DNA of 64,000 nt from the NCBI GenBank assembly GCA_037045225.1, contig JBAOHZ010000009.1, positions 3,458,001 through 3,522,000 on the forward strand. Reading direction: 5' to 3'. The position numbers and the translations under genes are program-made. Below the pieces are notes generated by a model. The model was not told the DNA's origin, did not search any database, and saw nothing but the letters and a program-made list of their open reading frames with translations. Shown piece after piece: positions 50,502 to 59,799 of this stretch (position 1 is its first letter; each line of letters begins with the position of its first letter). The stretch is from Nitrospira sp. (GTDB lineage: Bacteria > Nitrospirota > Nitrospiria > Nitrospirales > Nitrospiraceae).

Positions 50502-51893
50502 ATGTCGAAGCCCTCACAATCGAATGCCGTGCTTGTAGCAATCCGCACCCCTCGCGTGACTGTGGATGAGCTGGACAGTTCGCTGCAAGAGCTCACCCGT
50601 CTGGTGAAAACCCTCGGGTACGCGGTCGTGGGCCGTGTGACGCAAAAGCGTAGTTCCGATAAATATGCAGCTGTCCTGGGGCAGGGCAAACTCGCCGAGT
50701 TGGCGCTATGGACCGGGGGTTCCGGGAAAATCGAATCGGCGTTTGAACGGCCGAAGCACAAAGCGGCCTCGAAGTTTGAGGCGGCGGACTCGGACATCAC
50801 GGAGGAGTCAGACGACGAGGACGAATCGGATGACACCATCGAAGCTTCCTCAGGCCCTCGCGAACAGGCGCAGATCGCCATCGTGGACTGTGATCTGTCA
50901 CCGTCACAATTGAAAAATCTTGAACGTGCCGCCGGCGTGCCGGTGCTCGATCGTACCGGGGTTATCATTGAGATTTTCAGCCGACACGCGCGAACCAGAG
51001 CGGCCAGGCTGCAGGTGGAGATCGCGAGGCTCAATTATCTGGCGCCACGGTTGCGAGAAACCGGCGGCGGCAGTGAGCGGCAAGGCGGGGGAGTCGGCGG
51101 CAAAGGGGCCGGGGAGACGAGTCTGGAGCTCGATAAGCGCAGAATCCGCGATCGCATGAAAGAACTCAGGACCGAATTGGCGGCGATCGGAGACGAGCAT
51201 CAGACGCGCCGCGCGAGACGGGAACACGAATTGACGGTCGCGCTTGTGGGGTACACCAATGCCGGCAAATCCTCGCTGATGCGGGCGATGACGGGCATCG
51301 AGGTGCTTGTGGCCGATAAGTTGTTCGCCACGCTCGATACCACGATCCGGCCCTTGTATCCTGACACGCGCCCCAAAGTGCTGATGTCCGATACGGTGGG
51401 CTTCATCAAAAAGCTCCCGCATGACCTGGTGGCGTCGTTCAAGTCGACACTCGATGAAGCGGCCTCTGCCTCGCTCTTGCTGTTTGTCGTCGATGCCTCA
51501 GATCCGTCATTTCGATCCCAGCTCGACGTCACGCGGCAGGTGTTAGCCGAAGTCGGCGCCACGGATGTTCCCAGCCTGCTGGTGTTGAATAAACGGGATC
51601 GCCTCGGAACGGACGAGCTCGCGGCTCTGAAGGTGGAATATCCCGATGCGTTCTTTCTGTCCACGAGAAGCAAGGACGATCTGCAGGCGCTTCGTGAGCG
51701 CATTATGGGGTACTTTGAGAGTGAGATGATCGACGAGGAATTGCGTATTCCGTTTACGGCTCAAGGCGTCGTGGCGGAGATCCGCGCCCGGATGCGTATC
51801 CTGTCCGAAGAATATGACGCCGAGGGCCTCACGATACGGGTGCGATCGACCTCCGAAAACCTGGCGGTCATCAAAAAGAAGCTCGTGCGCTGA
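50502..51893 (+). CDS. hflX: GTPase HflX
   Basis: HflX is a ribosome-associated GTPase that rescues or splits stalled ribosomes, especially under heat stress. The product of about 463 residues has the HflX N-terminal domain (ELTRLVKTLGYAVVGRVTQK), the long helical linker, and a GTPase domain with G1 VALVGYTNAGKSSLMRA near 250, G3 DTVGFIKKLPHDLV and G4 LVLNKRDRLG. It carries an unusually acidic insertion (DITEESDDEDESDDTIE) in the N-terminal domain. ATG 50502 (AAGGAAAGGCC ahead) is preferred over GTG 50481. Confidence 0.92.
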   Translation: MSKPSQSNAVLVAIRTPRVTVDELDSSLQELTRLVKTLGYAVVGRVTQKRSSDKYAAVLGQGKLAELALWTGGSGKIESAFERPKHKAASKFEAADSDITEESDDEDESDDTIEASSGPREQAQIAIVDCDLSPSQLKNLERAAGVPVLDRTGVIIEIFSRHARTRAARLQVEIARLNYLAPRLRETGGGSERQGGGVGGKGAGETSLELDKRRIRDRMKELRTELAAIGDEHQTRRARREHELTVALVGYTNAGKSSLMRAMTGIEVLVADKLFATLDTTIRPLYPDTRPKVLMSDTVGFIKKLPHDLVASFKSTLDEAASASLLLFVVDASDPSFRSQLDVTRQVLAEVGATDVPSLLVLNKRDRLGTDELAALKVEYPDAFFLSTRSKDDLQALRERIMGYFESEMIDEELRIPFTAQGVVAEIRARMRILSEEYDAEGLTIRVRSTSENLAVIKKKLVR

Positions 51894-51941
51894 GGCGCAA
51901 CATCACAAAATGCATCACAAAATGGGGTCATGTCACAAATG

Positions 51942-52843
51942 GGGGTCAGGTCTTGTAATCGAACAATCTCGCAGGCTACACTTCCGCCCATGGCTCGTCC
52001 CCTCCGTATTGAGGTGCCTGGTGCCGTCTACCATGTCACCAGCCGGGGCAATGCTCGGCAGGACATCGTGGTCGACGATCGCGACCGCTCCCAGTGGCTC
52101 ACGTTTCTAGCTCATGTCGTGGATCGCTATGGCTGGATCTGCCACGCCTACTGCCTGATGGACAATCACTATCATCTCCTCGTCGAGACGCCGCAGCCGA
52201 ATCTCTCGCTTGGCATGCGGCAGCTGAATGGCCGCTATACGCAGGACTACAACCGGCGGCATGCGCAAGTGGGCCATCTGTTTCAGGGGCGGTTCAAAGC
52301 CATTCTTGTGGAGAAGGACGCCCATTTACTCGAACTCTGCCGTTATGTGGTGTTGAACCCCGTGCGGGCTAAGATCGTTCCGCACCCCCGACAATGGGCC
52401 TGGAGTAGTTATCGGGCGACGGTGGGAGAGGCGAAGTCGCCCGCCTGGTTGACGACGGACTGGATTCTGCATCAATTCGGCCAACGAGTGGGTCCGGCGC
52501 AGGAGCGCTATCGCACCTTTGTTGCGGAAGGGCGGGGTGGGCCAGCGCCTTGGGAGCAGCTCACTGGACAAATCTACCTGGGCTCCGAGCAGTTTGTGAC
52601 GCAGCACCAACCGAATCGAGTGATCCGCGATATTCCCCGCCGGCAGACGCAGGCGCAGCGGCCATCGTTAGGTGCGCTGTTTCAGCGGAAGGGGGATCCA
52701 ACGAGGATTATTCATCAGGCCTATCGGCAGTACGGGTATCGGTTAGCCGAGATTGCAGACCATTTAGGGGTACATGCTGCCACGGTGAGCCGCCGTTTGA
52801 AGCGGGCGGAGAAAGCACCTGTTTGATTGCAAGACCTGACCCC
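51942..52843 (+). mobile_element. Complete RAYT transposable element with 24-bp terminal inverted repeats
   Basis: The left end 51942-51965 (GGGGTCAGGTCTTGTAATCG plus AACA) and the right end 52820-52843 are inverted copies with 22 of 24 positions matching. They enclose a single intact transposase gene. The left end begins about 50 bases after hflX. Related ends occur at 47061, 49755, 53641, 54385 and 55064. Confidence 0.85.
51990..52826 (+). CDS. REP-associated tyrosine transposase (Y1_Tnp/IS200-like)
   Basis: A 278-residue HUH transposase. The N-terminus reads MARPLRIEVPGAVYHVTSRG. The metal-binding HUH is H60-Y-H62 in LMDNHYHLLVETP, and the likely catalytic Tyr (83 or 87) is in NGRYTQDYNRRHAQVGHLFQ. 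A C-terminal helix-turn-helix-like part (RLAEIADHLGVHAATVSRRL) may bind the ends. ATG 51990 is the family start; the frame opens at 51930 only because the left end is read through. RAYTs mobilise or maintain REP palindromes. The right terminal repeat overlaps its stop codon. Confidence 0.93.
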   Translation: MARPLRIEVPGAVYHVTSRGNARQDIVVDDRDRSQWLTFLAHVVDRYGWICHAYCLMDNHYHLLVETPQPNLSLGMRQLNGRYTQDYNRRHAQVGHLFQGRFKAILVEKDAHLLELCRYVVLNPVRAKIVPHPRQWAWSSYRATVGEAKSPAWLTTDWILHQFGQRVGPAQERYRTFVAEGRGGPAPWEQLTGQIYLGSEQFVTQHQPNRVIRDIPRRQTQAQRPSLGALFQRKGDPTRIIHQAYRQYGYRLAEIADHLGVHAATVSRRLKRAEKAPV

Positions 52844-52878
52844 ACCAGACCGTACCCCATCAGACCGCTCTGATCGGC

Positions 52879-53427
52879 TCATTTCTGGACAGGATACAGC
52901 TCGACCGTCTCGCGAATTTTCACCCATTTATCCCACCCATAGTTTCGTGCCTGGTTCTTGATGGCGTCCCTGGCGGCGTCGATGGTTTTGTTCAGACTAT
53001 CTCGGGTCATGGGTGGTCGATATCGAACGAGAAGTTGGATCGTGTCAGGAGCGGCGAGGACGACGTCGAGCGAATAGGGACTGTCGGTTGTGGCCTCACG
53101 CCTGAGGCCCGCTCTCATGACTAATGCCAGCCACTCGATTTCCGTCGGGGTGTACGCCCCAAGGCCGGGGCGGCCGGGAGTCGGCTGCGACTCCGTGGTC
53201 ACACTTTGCTCTCTTTGCACCGTGCATTCGTTCTTGGTACATGCCTTCATCTGCTCGTGCCGATTATCCAGGCACGCATTTCTCTCGCTTGGCCCGATAA
53301 CACTCTCGAGGCATTTTCTTGCCTCTCCCTCAGTCGCATTGAAACAATCTGAACAGGGATTCTGTGCGTAGAGAGGGAGGCCAACACACAAGAGCGGAAA
53401 CAATACAAGCAGCAGTCGTACGTTCAT
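52879..53427 (-). CDS. Exported Cys-rich hypothetical protein
   Basis: A 182-residue protein with a cleavable signal peptide (hydrophobic residues about 4-20) and an AGGAGGACCTATC ribosome site. Six cysteines lie in the first 70 mature residues (NPCSDCFNATEGEARKCLES; ACLDNRHEQMKACTKNEC), a pattern suggesting disulfides. The C-terminal half is a mixed alpha/beta region ending in VELYPVQK. No family is recognised. It faces the RAYT element convergently. Confidence 0.65.
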   Translation of the reverse strand: MNVRLLLVLFPLLCVGLPLYAQNPCSDCFNATEGEARKCLESVIGPSERNACLDNRHEQMKACTKNECTVQREQSVTTESQPTPGRPGLGAYTPTEIEWLALVMRAGLRREATTDSPYSLDVVLAAPDTIQLLVRYRPPMTRDSLNKTIDAARDAIKNQARNYGWDKWVKIRETVELYPVQK

Positions 53428-53459
53428 GATAGGTCCTCCTGCGAAGAGCGCGAGACAAC

Positions 53460-53894
53460 ATGCGCGTGAAGAGTCCTTTTTGCATCTTCCTCTACGCCAC
53501 TCTCTCCTTTATTGCAATCATCACCCGGCCGCTCAGCACGTCGTCAGATGTGATCCGGCGTTGTGTAAGGAGCCCAGCAACTGTCTTGACACTCAATCCG
53601 GCTGATCGACCGCCTGTGTCAGACAGCACAATAAGATCGCGTCTTGTAGTCAAACCAATCCATTACAGCCACCGGTCCAATTCAGCCAACCAGCACACCT
53701 GGTATGCGAAGGACCCGTTCAGCGGGCAGCCGCATCTGAAATTGTCGCCTGTTGCGGTCCAGCGTCTGAGCTTCGGGGAGCCGGAGCCCTGGCTGCAGGC
53801 GCGACGTGCGGAACTGAACGGCGAATCCATCGAGCCGTTCGCCGCTCGAAAATTCGGCGGCACGGTCAGCCGGACTGTTCACACGAAAGTGTGA
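53460..53894 (+). pseudogene. Open frame with a protein-like C-terminal part, probable remnant
   Basis: The frame spans 144 codons. Its first 75 look non-coding and include a solo RAYT end (53641-53656). The last 65 (HTWYAKDPFSGQPHLKLSPV; SFGEPEPWLQARRAELNGES) look like a genuine protein end. I cannot name the family. The surrounding 53.4-55.1 kb is full of broken genes, so this is best read as a fragment. Confidence 0.35.
53641..53656 (+). repeat. Solo RAYT terminal sequence, short
   Basis: GTCTTGTAGTCAAACC matches the inner part of the RAYT left end. Confidence 0.4.
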
Positions 53895-54010
53895 TCGGCG
53901 ATCACGCATGGTCGAGTGTCAGATTGAGTCGAGCACGCGGCTGAATGTCGTGTGCATGAGGCGGCAGATGTCACGCATCTGCCGCCTGGACGCGGCGGCG
54001 TAATTGATTG

Positions 54011-54260
54011 AACTGGCGGGCCAGCTGTAGGCGCTGATCCTTCACGCGATGCGCGGCAAAGAATTCATCGAGTACGACAATCGGTTTGATGTCGGCATGA
54101 TCGGATTGCTCGGTTTGATCGCCGGATACTATGCCATGATGAGTTGCGAGACCCTATTGACGCTCGCACCGACTTTCCCTATCAACATTTCCTCCCGGAA
54201 CAGGCCACGATCGTCTGAGTAGACATTCGAGGTGAGGAGATCGGTCGGCAGACCAAGGTG
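54011..54260 (+). pseudogene. Fragment of a PoxB-like thiamine-diphosphate enzyme
   Basis: Pieces read ELAGQL-stop-ALILHAMRGKEFIE, YDNRFDVGMIGLLG, GYYAMMSCETLLTL, then after a frameshift DFPYQHFLPEQATIV-stop-VDIRGEEIGRQTKV. This order matches the central domain of pyruvate oxidase/pyruvate dehydrogenase (quinone) PoxB, where HxMRGKExxEYDNPxDVGMTGLxG is conserved. Two in-frame stops and at least one frameshift, with both ends missing, show it is dead. It adjoins the decayed RAYT copy. Confidence 0.7.
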
Positions 54261-54384
54261 GGTGCGGCCGGGCTGCTCGGCCTGACGGCGGAGCAGCCCC
54301 AGCGTGGTCGTCCTCTGTTGATACAAGCCCTCAATCATGACGGCCCGGCTCTGAGTGAGGAAGTTGTACCTGTCTGCACGGGAG

Positions 54385-55087
54385 GGGCAGGTCCTGTAAT
54401 CGAACAGTCTCGCAAGTTACATCCCGCCCATGGCTCGTTCACTTCACATTGAGGTGCCCGGTGCCGTGCCTACTGCCTGATGGTACAAGCACGATCGTCC
54501 CCTCGTCGAAACGCCGCAGGCGAATCTCTCGCTTGGCATGCGGCAGCTGAACGGCCGCTATACGCAGGACAACAACCGACGGCATGCGCGAGTGGGGCAT
54601 CTGTTTCAGGGGCGGTTTAAAGCCATCCTGGTGGAGAAAGATGCCCAATTACTCGAGCTCTGTCGTTATGTGGTGCTGAAGCCCGTGTGCGCGAAGATGG
54701 TTCCGCACCCCGATTATTCATCAGTCCTGGCAACGAGTCGGCCCGGGGCAGGAGCGCTATCGCACGGTTGTGGCGGAGAGGCGGGGTGACCCCGTGCCGT
54801 GGGCGCACCTCACCGGGCAGATCTACCTGGGGCGGAGCAATTTGTGTCGCAGCATCAACCGAATCGGGTGATCCGCGATATTCCTCGCCGGCAGACGCAG
54901 GCCCAGCGGCCGTCGATGGCAAAGCCGGTTTCAGCAGGCGAGTGATCCGACTCAGGTGATCCTCAAGCCTATCGGCAGTGCGGAGATTGGCCGAGCTTGC
55001 GGACCATTTGGAGGTACTTGCCGCCGAGGTGAGCTGCCGTTTGAAGCGGGCGGAGGATGTACGTGTTTGATTGTAAGACCTGACCTC
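54385..55087 (+). pseudogene. Decayed second copy of the RAYT element
   Basis: Both ends are recognisable: GGGGCAGGTCCTGTAATCGA at the left (54385) and TGTTTGATTGTAAGACCTGA at the right (55064). Inside are MARSLHIEVPGAV, LSLGMRQLNGRYTQDNNRRH ARVGHLFQGRF and LCRYVVLKPVCAKM, aligned with the intact transposase. The HUH segment has been lost by deletion and frameshift. It is about 200 bases shorter than the intact element and cannot make active protein. Confidence 0.85.
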
Positions 55088-55428
55088 AAATAACAAATAG
55101 CGAGGGATCAAAGTCAAGACGAGGGTGTTGGATGAGAGCACCATTCTAGACATGCAGGACGTGTGAAAAGTGTTTCCCGAGAAGGCTCTGCGCGGTACGA
55201 TCATTTACCGGTATGACGTTCTCACTGCTTCTCTCAGCGCTTTCTGCAGCGTGCTGGATAGGGAGGCGATTCGCGGCGTGAATGCCGGGGTAGGCGTGGG
55301 TCCGCTTGGTCTGGGAACGGATCATGTGCGCTGGGTCCTGGAGAAGACTCCGAGGATTGTCGGCAATGCGTTGACAACGCCCGCCCAGCGCCAGGGAATC
55401 GATCCGAACCGACATTGAAGGAGAAACA
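55088..55428. other. Gap before glgP with no recognised gene
   Basis: 340 bases between the decayed RAYT and glgP. Short frames exist on both strands, but none has recognisable motifs or a good ribosome site. The promoter of glgP should lie here but was not identified. Confidence 0.5.
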
Positions 55429-57978
55429 ATGAGCCCTCGCACTCGTGCCAGCCATCCGACATACGGCCTTCCATTCATGGAAGTCGAAGGGTTCGATGCC
55501 CTGGCCGAGTTGGCTCTTGATCTGCGCTGGTCGTGGAATCATGTGACCGACGAGGTGTGGCGGCAGTTGGATCCGGTGCTATGGGCCATCACCCGCAATC
55601 CGTGGGTTGTCCTGCAGACGGCTCCGCGAGACCACATTGAGCGCGTATTGGCCGATCCCGGGTATCGCCAGACTGTCGATCGCTTGGTGCAGACTCGACG
55701 GAAAGCGGTTGAGGCGCCTGCGTGGTTTCAGGATACCCACCCGGAATCTCCGTTGACCTGTGTCGCCTATTTCAGCATGGAATTTATGTTGAGCGAAGCC
55801 CTGCCTATCTACTCGGGCGGGTTGGGCAATGTCGCCGGCGATCAACTCAAAGCCGCCGGCGATCTGGGCGTACCCGTGGTCGCCGTAGGACTGCTGTACC
55901 AGCAAGGCTACTTTCGCCAGGTGATCGGCAAGGACGGTGCGCAAGAGGCTCTCTTCCCGTATAACGACCCAGGGCAGTTGCCGATCACGCCGTTGCGTCA
56001 TGCAAACGGGGAATGGTTGCGATTAAAGATCGCCTTGCCTGGTTACTCGGTCTGGTTGCGTGTGTGGCAAGTCCAGGTCGGCCGAGTGAAGCTGTACCTG
56101 TTGGACAGCAATGACGCGGCGAATGTTCCCACGCATCGAGGAATTACCAGCGAGCTGTATGGCGGCGGGCCGGAACTTCGACTCAAACAAGAACTGCTTC
56201 TCGGGATCGGCGGATGGCGACTGTTTGGTGCACTTGGCATGCAACCGGAAGTCTGTCACCTGAATGAAGGGCATGCGGCCTTCGCCGTGTTGGAGCGTGC
56301 ACGCAGCTTCATGGAGGCAAGCGGACAACCCTTCGATGTGGCATTGGCCGTCACGCGAGCAGGAACCCTCTTCACGACGCATACGGCGGTGGACGCTGGT
56401 TTTGACCGGTTCTCTCCGGCTCTCATCGAACAATACCTCGGGGGATATGCCAAGAATCAGCTCGCCATTTCCCTGCGCGACTTGCTGGCACTGGGCCGGA
56501 AGAATGCGACCGACTCGTTAGAATACTTCAACATGGCCTATCTGGCGCTCAGAGGGAGTGGGGCGGTCAATGGCGTGAGTCGTGTGCATGGACAGGTGAG
56601 CCGTCAGCTATTTCGGCCGCTGTTTCAACGCTGGCCTGAAGATGACGTGCCTGTTCGACATGTGACCAATGGAGTTCATGTGCCGAGTTGGGATTCGGCC
56701 CAGGCCGATGATCTATGGACGGAGTCCTGTGGAAAAAGCCGCTGGTTGGGAGCGACGGAATGCCTGGAGAGGAATATTCGAGAGATCTCGGACGCCAAAT
56801 TGTGGCAATTTCGCACCACCGTTCGCACGGCGCTTGTCGCGTATGCCCGCGAACGATTGTATCGTGAATTGGCGGTCTCGGGAGCGTCGCCTGAGGACTT
56901 GGAGAAGAGCAAGCAGATTTTTGACCCTCACGCATTGACGCTGGGCTTTGCTCGTCGATTTGCGACCTATAAGCGTCCCAATCTCCTCTTGCTGCACCAG
57001 CCGGAGCGGCTGCGCCGCTTGTTGACGCATTCGGAGCGCCCTGTGCAGCTGATCCTCGCTGGCAAAGCCCATCCCGCAGACCGGGCGGGGCAAGCGTTGA
57101 TTCAGGAATGGATACAGTTTATTCGGCAATCTGACGTGCGCCTACAGGTGATCTTTCTCGGTGATTACGACATGCTCTTGGCCGAGCGCTTGGTGCAAGG
57201 GGTGGATGTGTGGATTAATACGCCACGGCGACCGTGGGAGGCCAGTGGCACGAGCGGCATGAAAGTCCTGGTCAATGGTGGCCTTAATCTGTCGGAATTG
57301 GATGGGTGGTGGGCCGAAGCCTATGCTCCCGACGTCGGTTGGGCATTAGGTGATGGCCGAGACCATGGCGACGATCCCGCATGGGATGCGATCGAAGCGG
57401 ATGCGCTGTACGATTTGCTCGAGCGCGAAGTGATCCCGGAATTTTATCGCCGCGACGAACACGGCATTCCCACCGCGTGGATCACACGCATTCGAGAGAG
57501 CATGGCGCGGTTGACCCCCCGGTTTTCTGCGAACCGCGTGGTGCGTGAATATACCGATCAACAGTATCTTCCGATTGCAGCCGCTTTCCGTGAACGCACG
57601 GCAGATAATGGCGCCAGGGGCAAACATATCGTCGATTGGGAACGGACATTACGAGAGAAATGGGCCACGTTACGCTTCGGAGAGGTAAAGATACACACAA
57701 GTGCAGCCCAGCATATCTTCGAGGTGGAAGTGTATTTCAATGACCTCGATCCGAGCGCCGTACGAGTCGAGCTCTATGCCGATGGGATCAATGATAGCCC
57801 TCCGATCCGGGAAGAGATGACATGGACTTGTCGGCTGGCTGGCGAATCACATGGGGCGATGTATCGCGCATCGGTCTCGGCCGCCCGTTTCGCAACGGAC
57901 TATACCGCCCGCATCATTCCCCACTATGCCGGTGTGTCGATACCCCTGGAAGTTGATCTCATCCTCTGGCAGCGATGA
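55429..57978 (+). CDS. glgP: Alpha-glucan (glycogen/maltodextrin) phosphorylase, long GlgP type with DUF3417
   Basis: An 849-residue phosphorylase that releases glucose-1-phosphate from alpha-1,4-glucan. The N-terminal DUF3417 region (LAELALDLRWSWNHVTDEVW) identifies the bacterial/archaeal long type. YFSMEFMLSEALPIYSGGLG, VCHLNEGHAAF and ARRFATYKRPNLLL form the core. The PLP lysine is in EASGTSGMKVLVNGGLNLSE. A C-terminal beta-rich extension follows residue 700. The ribosome site is GAAGGAGAAAC. It is monocistronic as far as the window shows. Confidence 0.93.
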   Translation: MSPRTRASHPTYGLPFMEVEGFDALAELALDLRWSWNHVTDEVWRQLDPVLWAITRNPWVVLQTAPRDHIERVLADPGYRQTVDRLVQTRRKAVEAPAWFQDTHPESPLTCVAYFSMEFMLSEALPIYSGGLGNVAGDQLKAAGDLGVPVVAVGLLYQQGYFRQVIGKDGAQEALFPYNDPGQLPITPLRHANGEWLRLKIALPGYSVWLRVWQVQVGRVKLYLLDSNDAANVPTHRGITSELYGGGPELRLKQELLLGIGGWRLFGALGMQPEVCHLNEGHAAFAVLERARSFMEASGQPFDVALAVTRAGTLFTTHTAVDAGFDRFSPALIEQYLGGYAKNQLAISLRDLLALGRKNATDSLEYFNMAYLALRGSGAVNGVSRVHGQVSRQLFRPLFQRWPEDDVPVRHVTNGVHVPSWDSAQADDLWTESCGKSRWLGATECLERNIREISDAKLWQFRTTVRTALVAYARERLYRELAVSGASPEDLEKSKQIFDPHALTLGFARRFATYKRPNLLLLHQPERLRRLLTHSERPVQLILAGKAHPADRAGQALIQEWIQFIRQSDVRLQVIFLGDYDMLLAERLVQGVDVWINTPRRPWEASGTSGMKVLVNGGLNLSELDGWWAEAYAPDVGWALGDGRDHGDDPAWDAIEADALYDLLEREVIPEFYRRDEHGIPTAWITRIRESMARLTPRFSANRVVREYTDQQYLPIAAAFRERTADNGARGKHIVDWERTLREKWATLRFGEVKIHTSAAQHIFEVEVYFNDLDPSAVRVELYADGINDSPPIREEMTWTCRLAGESHGAMYRASVSAARFATDYTARIIPHYAGVSIPLEVDLILWQR

Positions 57979-58888
57979 ACCCAGCTCGAACGGGAGAAGG
58001 GTGCAGCTTGGACGTTTCTGAAGGGCTTCTCTTCAAATAGAGAACGCCACCGCAACTCTGTCACCAGCAAAGATTTGTCCGGGCCGCTATCTGAGGCCAC
58101 GGCTCCCACACATCGATAAGAACACGCGGCGTCTTTCCTCAACCCCGGATGATCAACGAAGCGTGTCACTGAAAGCGTAAGCGCTGACTGCAACAATGCT
58201 GGCTTTGATACTCAGTACGTAGGGTAGTCCTGATCCTTCTTGTGCCGTGCAGTCGACCAACCGCAGACTAGAATCTGTTGCAGAATCGTATGCGCTGTCC
58301 TGTGATTGGCGAGCGCCACGCGAAGCTCAGGCTCTGCTCTTGATGTTCCACACACATGAACTATTGGGGTTTCCGAGTTGACCTGCGCCATCGATCAGGC
58401 GACTTTCAGTGAGGTGCTCACGTGTGGCCAGCCGGATCGTACCCTCCCGCCATTGACACTCCTTTTCTCAGCGTCGGTCTTCTACGGCTGGTCACGATAG
58501 GCGACGACGGCGTCGCGATTTCTCGCGACGCCGTCACGGTCGGCGAGGCTTGACGGCAGGCTTACGCGCCCCAATCGGCTGCTCATCAGGCGAGAATTCT
58601 TGATATTCCCGCGCATTCTCGTCGACGGCGGGTGGTGACCCTAACTGGCATCTAGTTTGCTTAGAGACGATCTAGTGCATGAATTCGTAGTTGCGAGAAA
58701 CGCGAAGCTGGCGCAGTAGGCAGAGACACGACGGAGGACGCCGACTGAGGCAGGGGTGTGCTGTGAGCTGACGACGTCCGACGAGACTGCACGATGGCCT
58801 GTGCCTGTCATCAGATAAGGGCAGCAGAGGGAGTGGTCTGCTCCGGAGATCAGCCGGAACGTTGCCTGGAAAGGAACGTGTGATCGCA
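57979..58888. other. Long gap of about 910 bases without an intact gene
   Basis: No credible full gene. A minus-strand open stretch of about 48 codons without a start (ending EQPIGARKPAVKPRRP, stop near 58549) looks like the tail of a lost gene. It is followed on the same strand by the hairpin at 58506-58535. Confidence 0.45.
58506..58535. repeat. Perfect 13-bp hairpin
   Basis: GACGGCGTCGCGA and its exact complement are separated by the tetraloop TTTC. There is no T-tract on the plus strand. On the minus strand it follows the putative gene tail by about 12 bases and could be its terminator. Confidence 0.7.
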
Positions 58889-59576
58889 TGAAAGTACTGG
58901 CGGTGCATCCGGGTCCTCTGATGTATACCAAGATCTATTTGCGGCTTGAACCATTGGGGCTGGAACTGGTCGCGCAGGCCATTCGCACGGCCGGCATGAC
59001 GTGCGGATGATCGATCTGCAGGCGGAGACGCATCAGGATTATGTGCGACGGATCGAGGAGTGGAGGCCTGATGTGATTGGCTTCTTCTGCAACTACTTGC
59101 CCAACGTGCCAGAGGTCATCGACTTGGCCAAACATACGAAAGCGCGATTCCCTCACAGCGCTGTGTTTGTGGGAGGCCACAGTGCTTCATTCGTGGCTCA
59201 CGAAATACTTGAACACAGTCAGGGGGCCATTGATTGTGTCGTCAAAGGAGAGGGTGAAGGTATTGTGGCCAGGTTGCTGGAGGCCTTCGAGCACGACCCT
59301 CACGCGGTGTCGACTCTGCCGGGTTGTGTGACGCGAGCCGGTGAAGGGCCGCCGCCACAGTTTGTCGGGACGCTGGACGGTCCGGGGCCTGCCCGCGACC
59401 TGCTCCGGCATCGGCGCAAATATTTTATCGGGGTGTTGGATCCCTGTCGTGCCCGAACGCAACCCGTCAGCCCGGCGCTGTTGTATATCCATCCGGCTCG
59501 TGGCCGGCAAAGACGCCGACTTGATGAGGCGACGGAACGGTTCGTGGACGACACAAGGATGGGACGGATGGCGTGA
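58889..59576 (+). pseudogene. B12-binding radical-SAM protein, frameshifted and truncated
   Basis: The start MKVLAVHPGPLMYTKIYLRL EPLGLELVAQAIRTAG matches the cobalamin-binding domain of B12-dependent radical-SAM proteins. A one-base loss near 58993-58998 shifts the frame. Similarity then continues in the second frame: RMIDLQAETHQDYVRRIEE, VGGHSASFVAHEILEH, VVKGEGEGIVARLL, RHRRKYFIGVLDPC. After that Cys the sequence departs, and the radical-SAM CxxxCxxC core is absent. The gene has lost its catalytic domain and cannot be functional as read. Confidence 0.75.
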
Positions 59577-59799
59577 CGAGCGAGATTCGCTGAGCTCGGT
59601 GTGGAGAATGCAGAGGTTTCAGAATAAGCGCAGCCTGTCCCGATTGCCGCTGAGTATCGGGGCATGGCGCAGTATCTGGCAAGAGGCCGGTCGTGGGGCG
59701 AGTCCCATTGTGGACGCCGTTCCAAGAGGGGCCCGTGTAGGCCGAGGCCGAACGGGCCCGCTTGCTGGAAATATGGATCTTTCTCACGGAGGTGACTGC

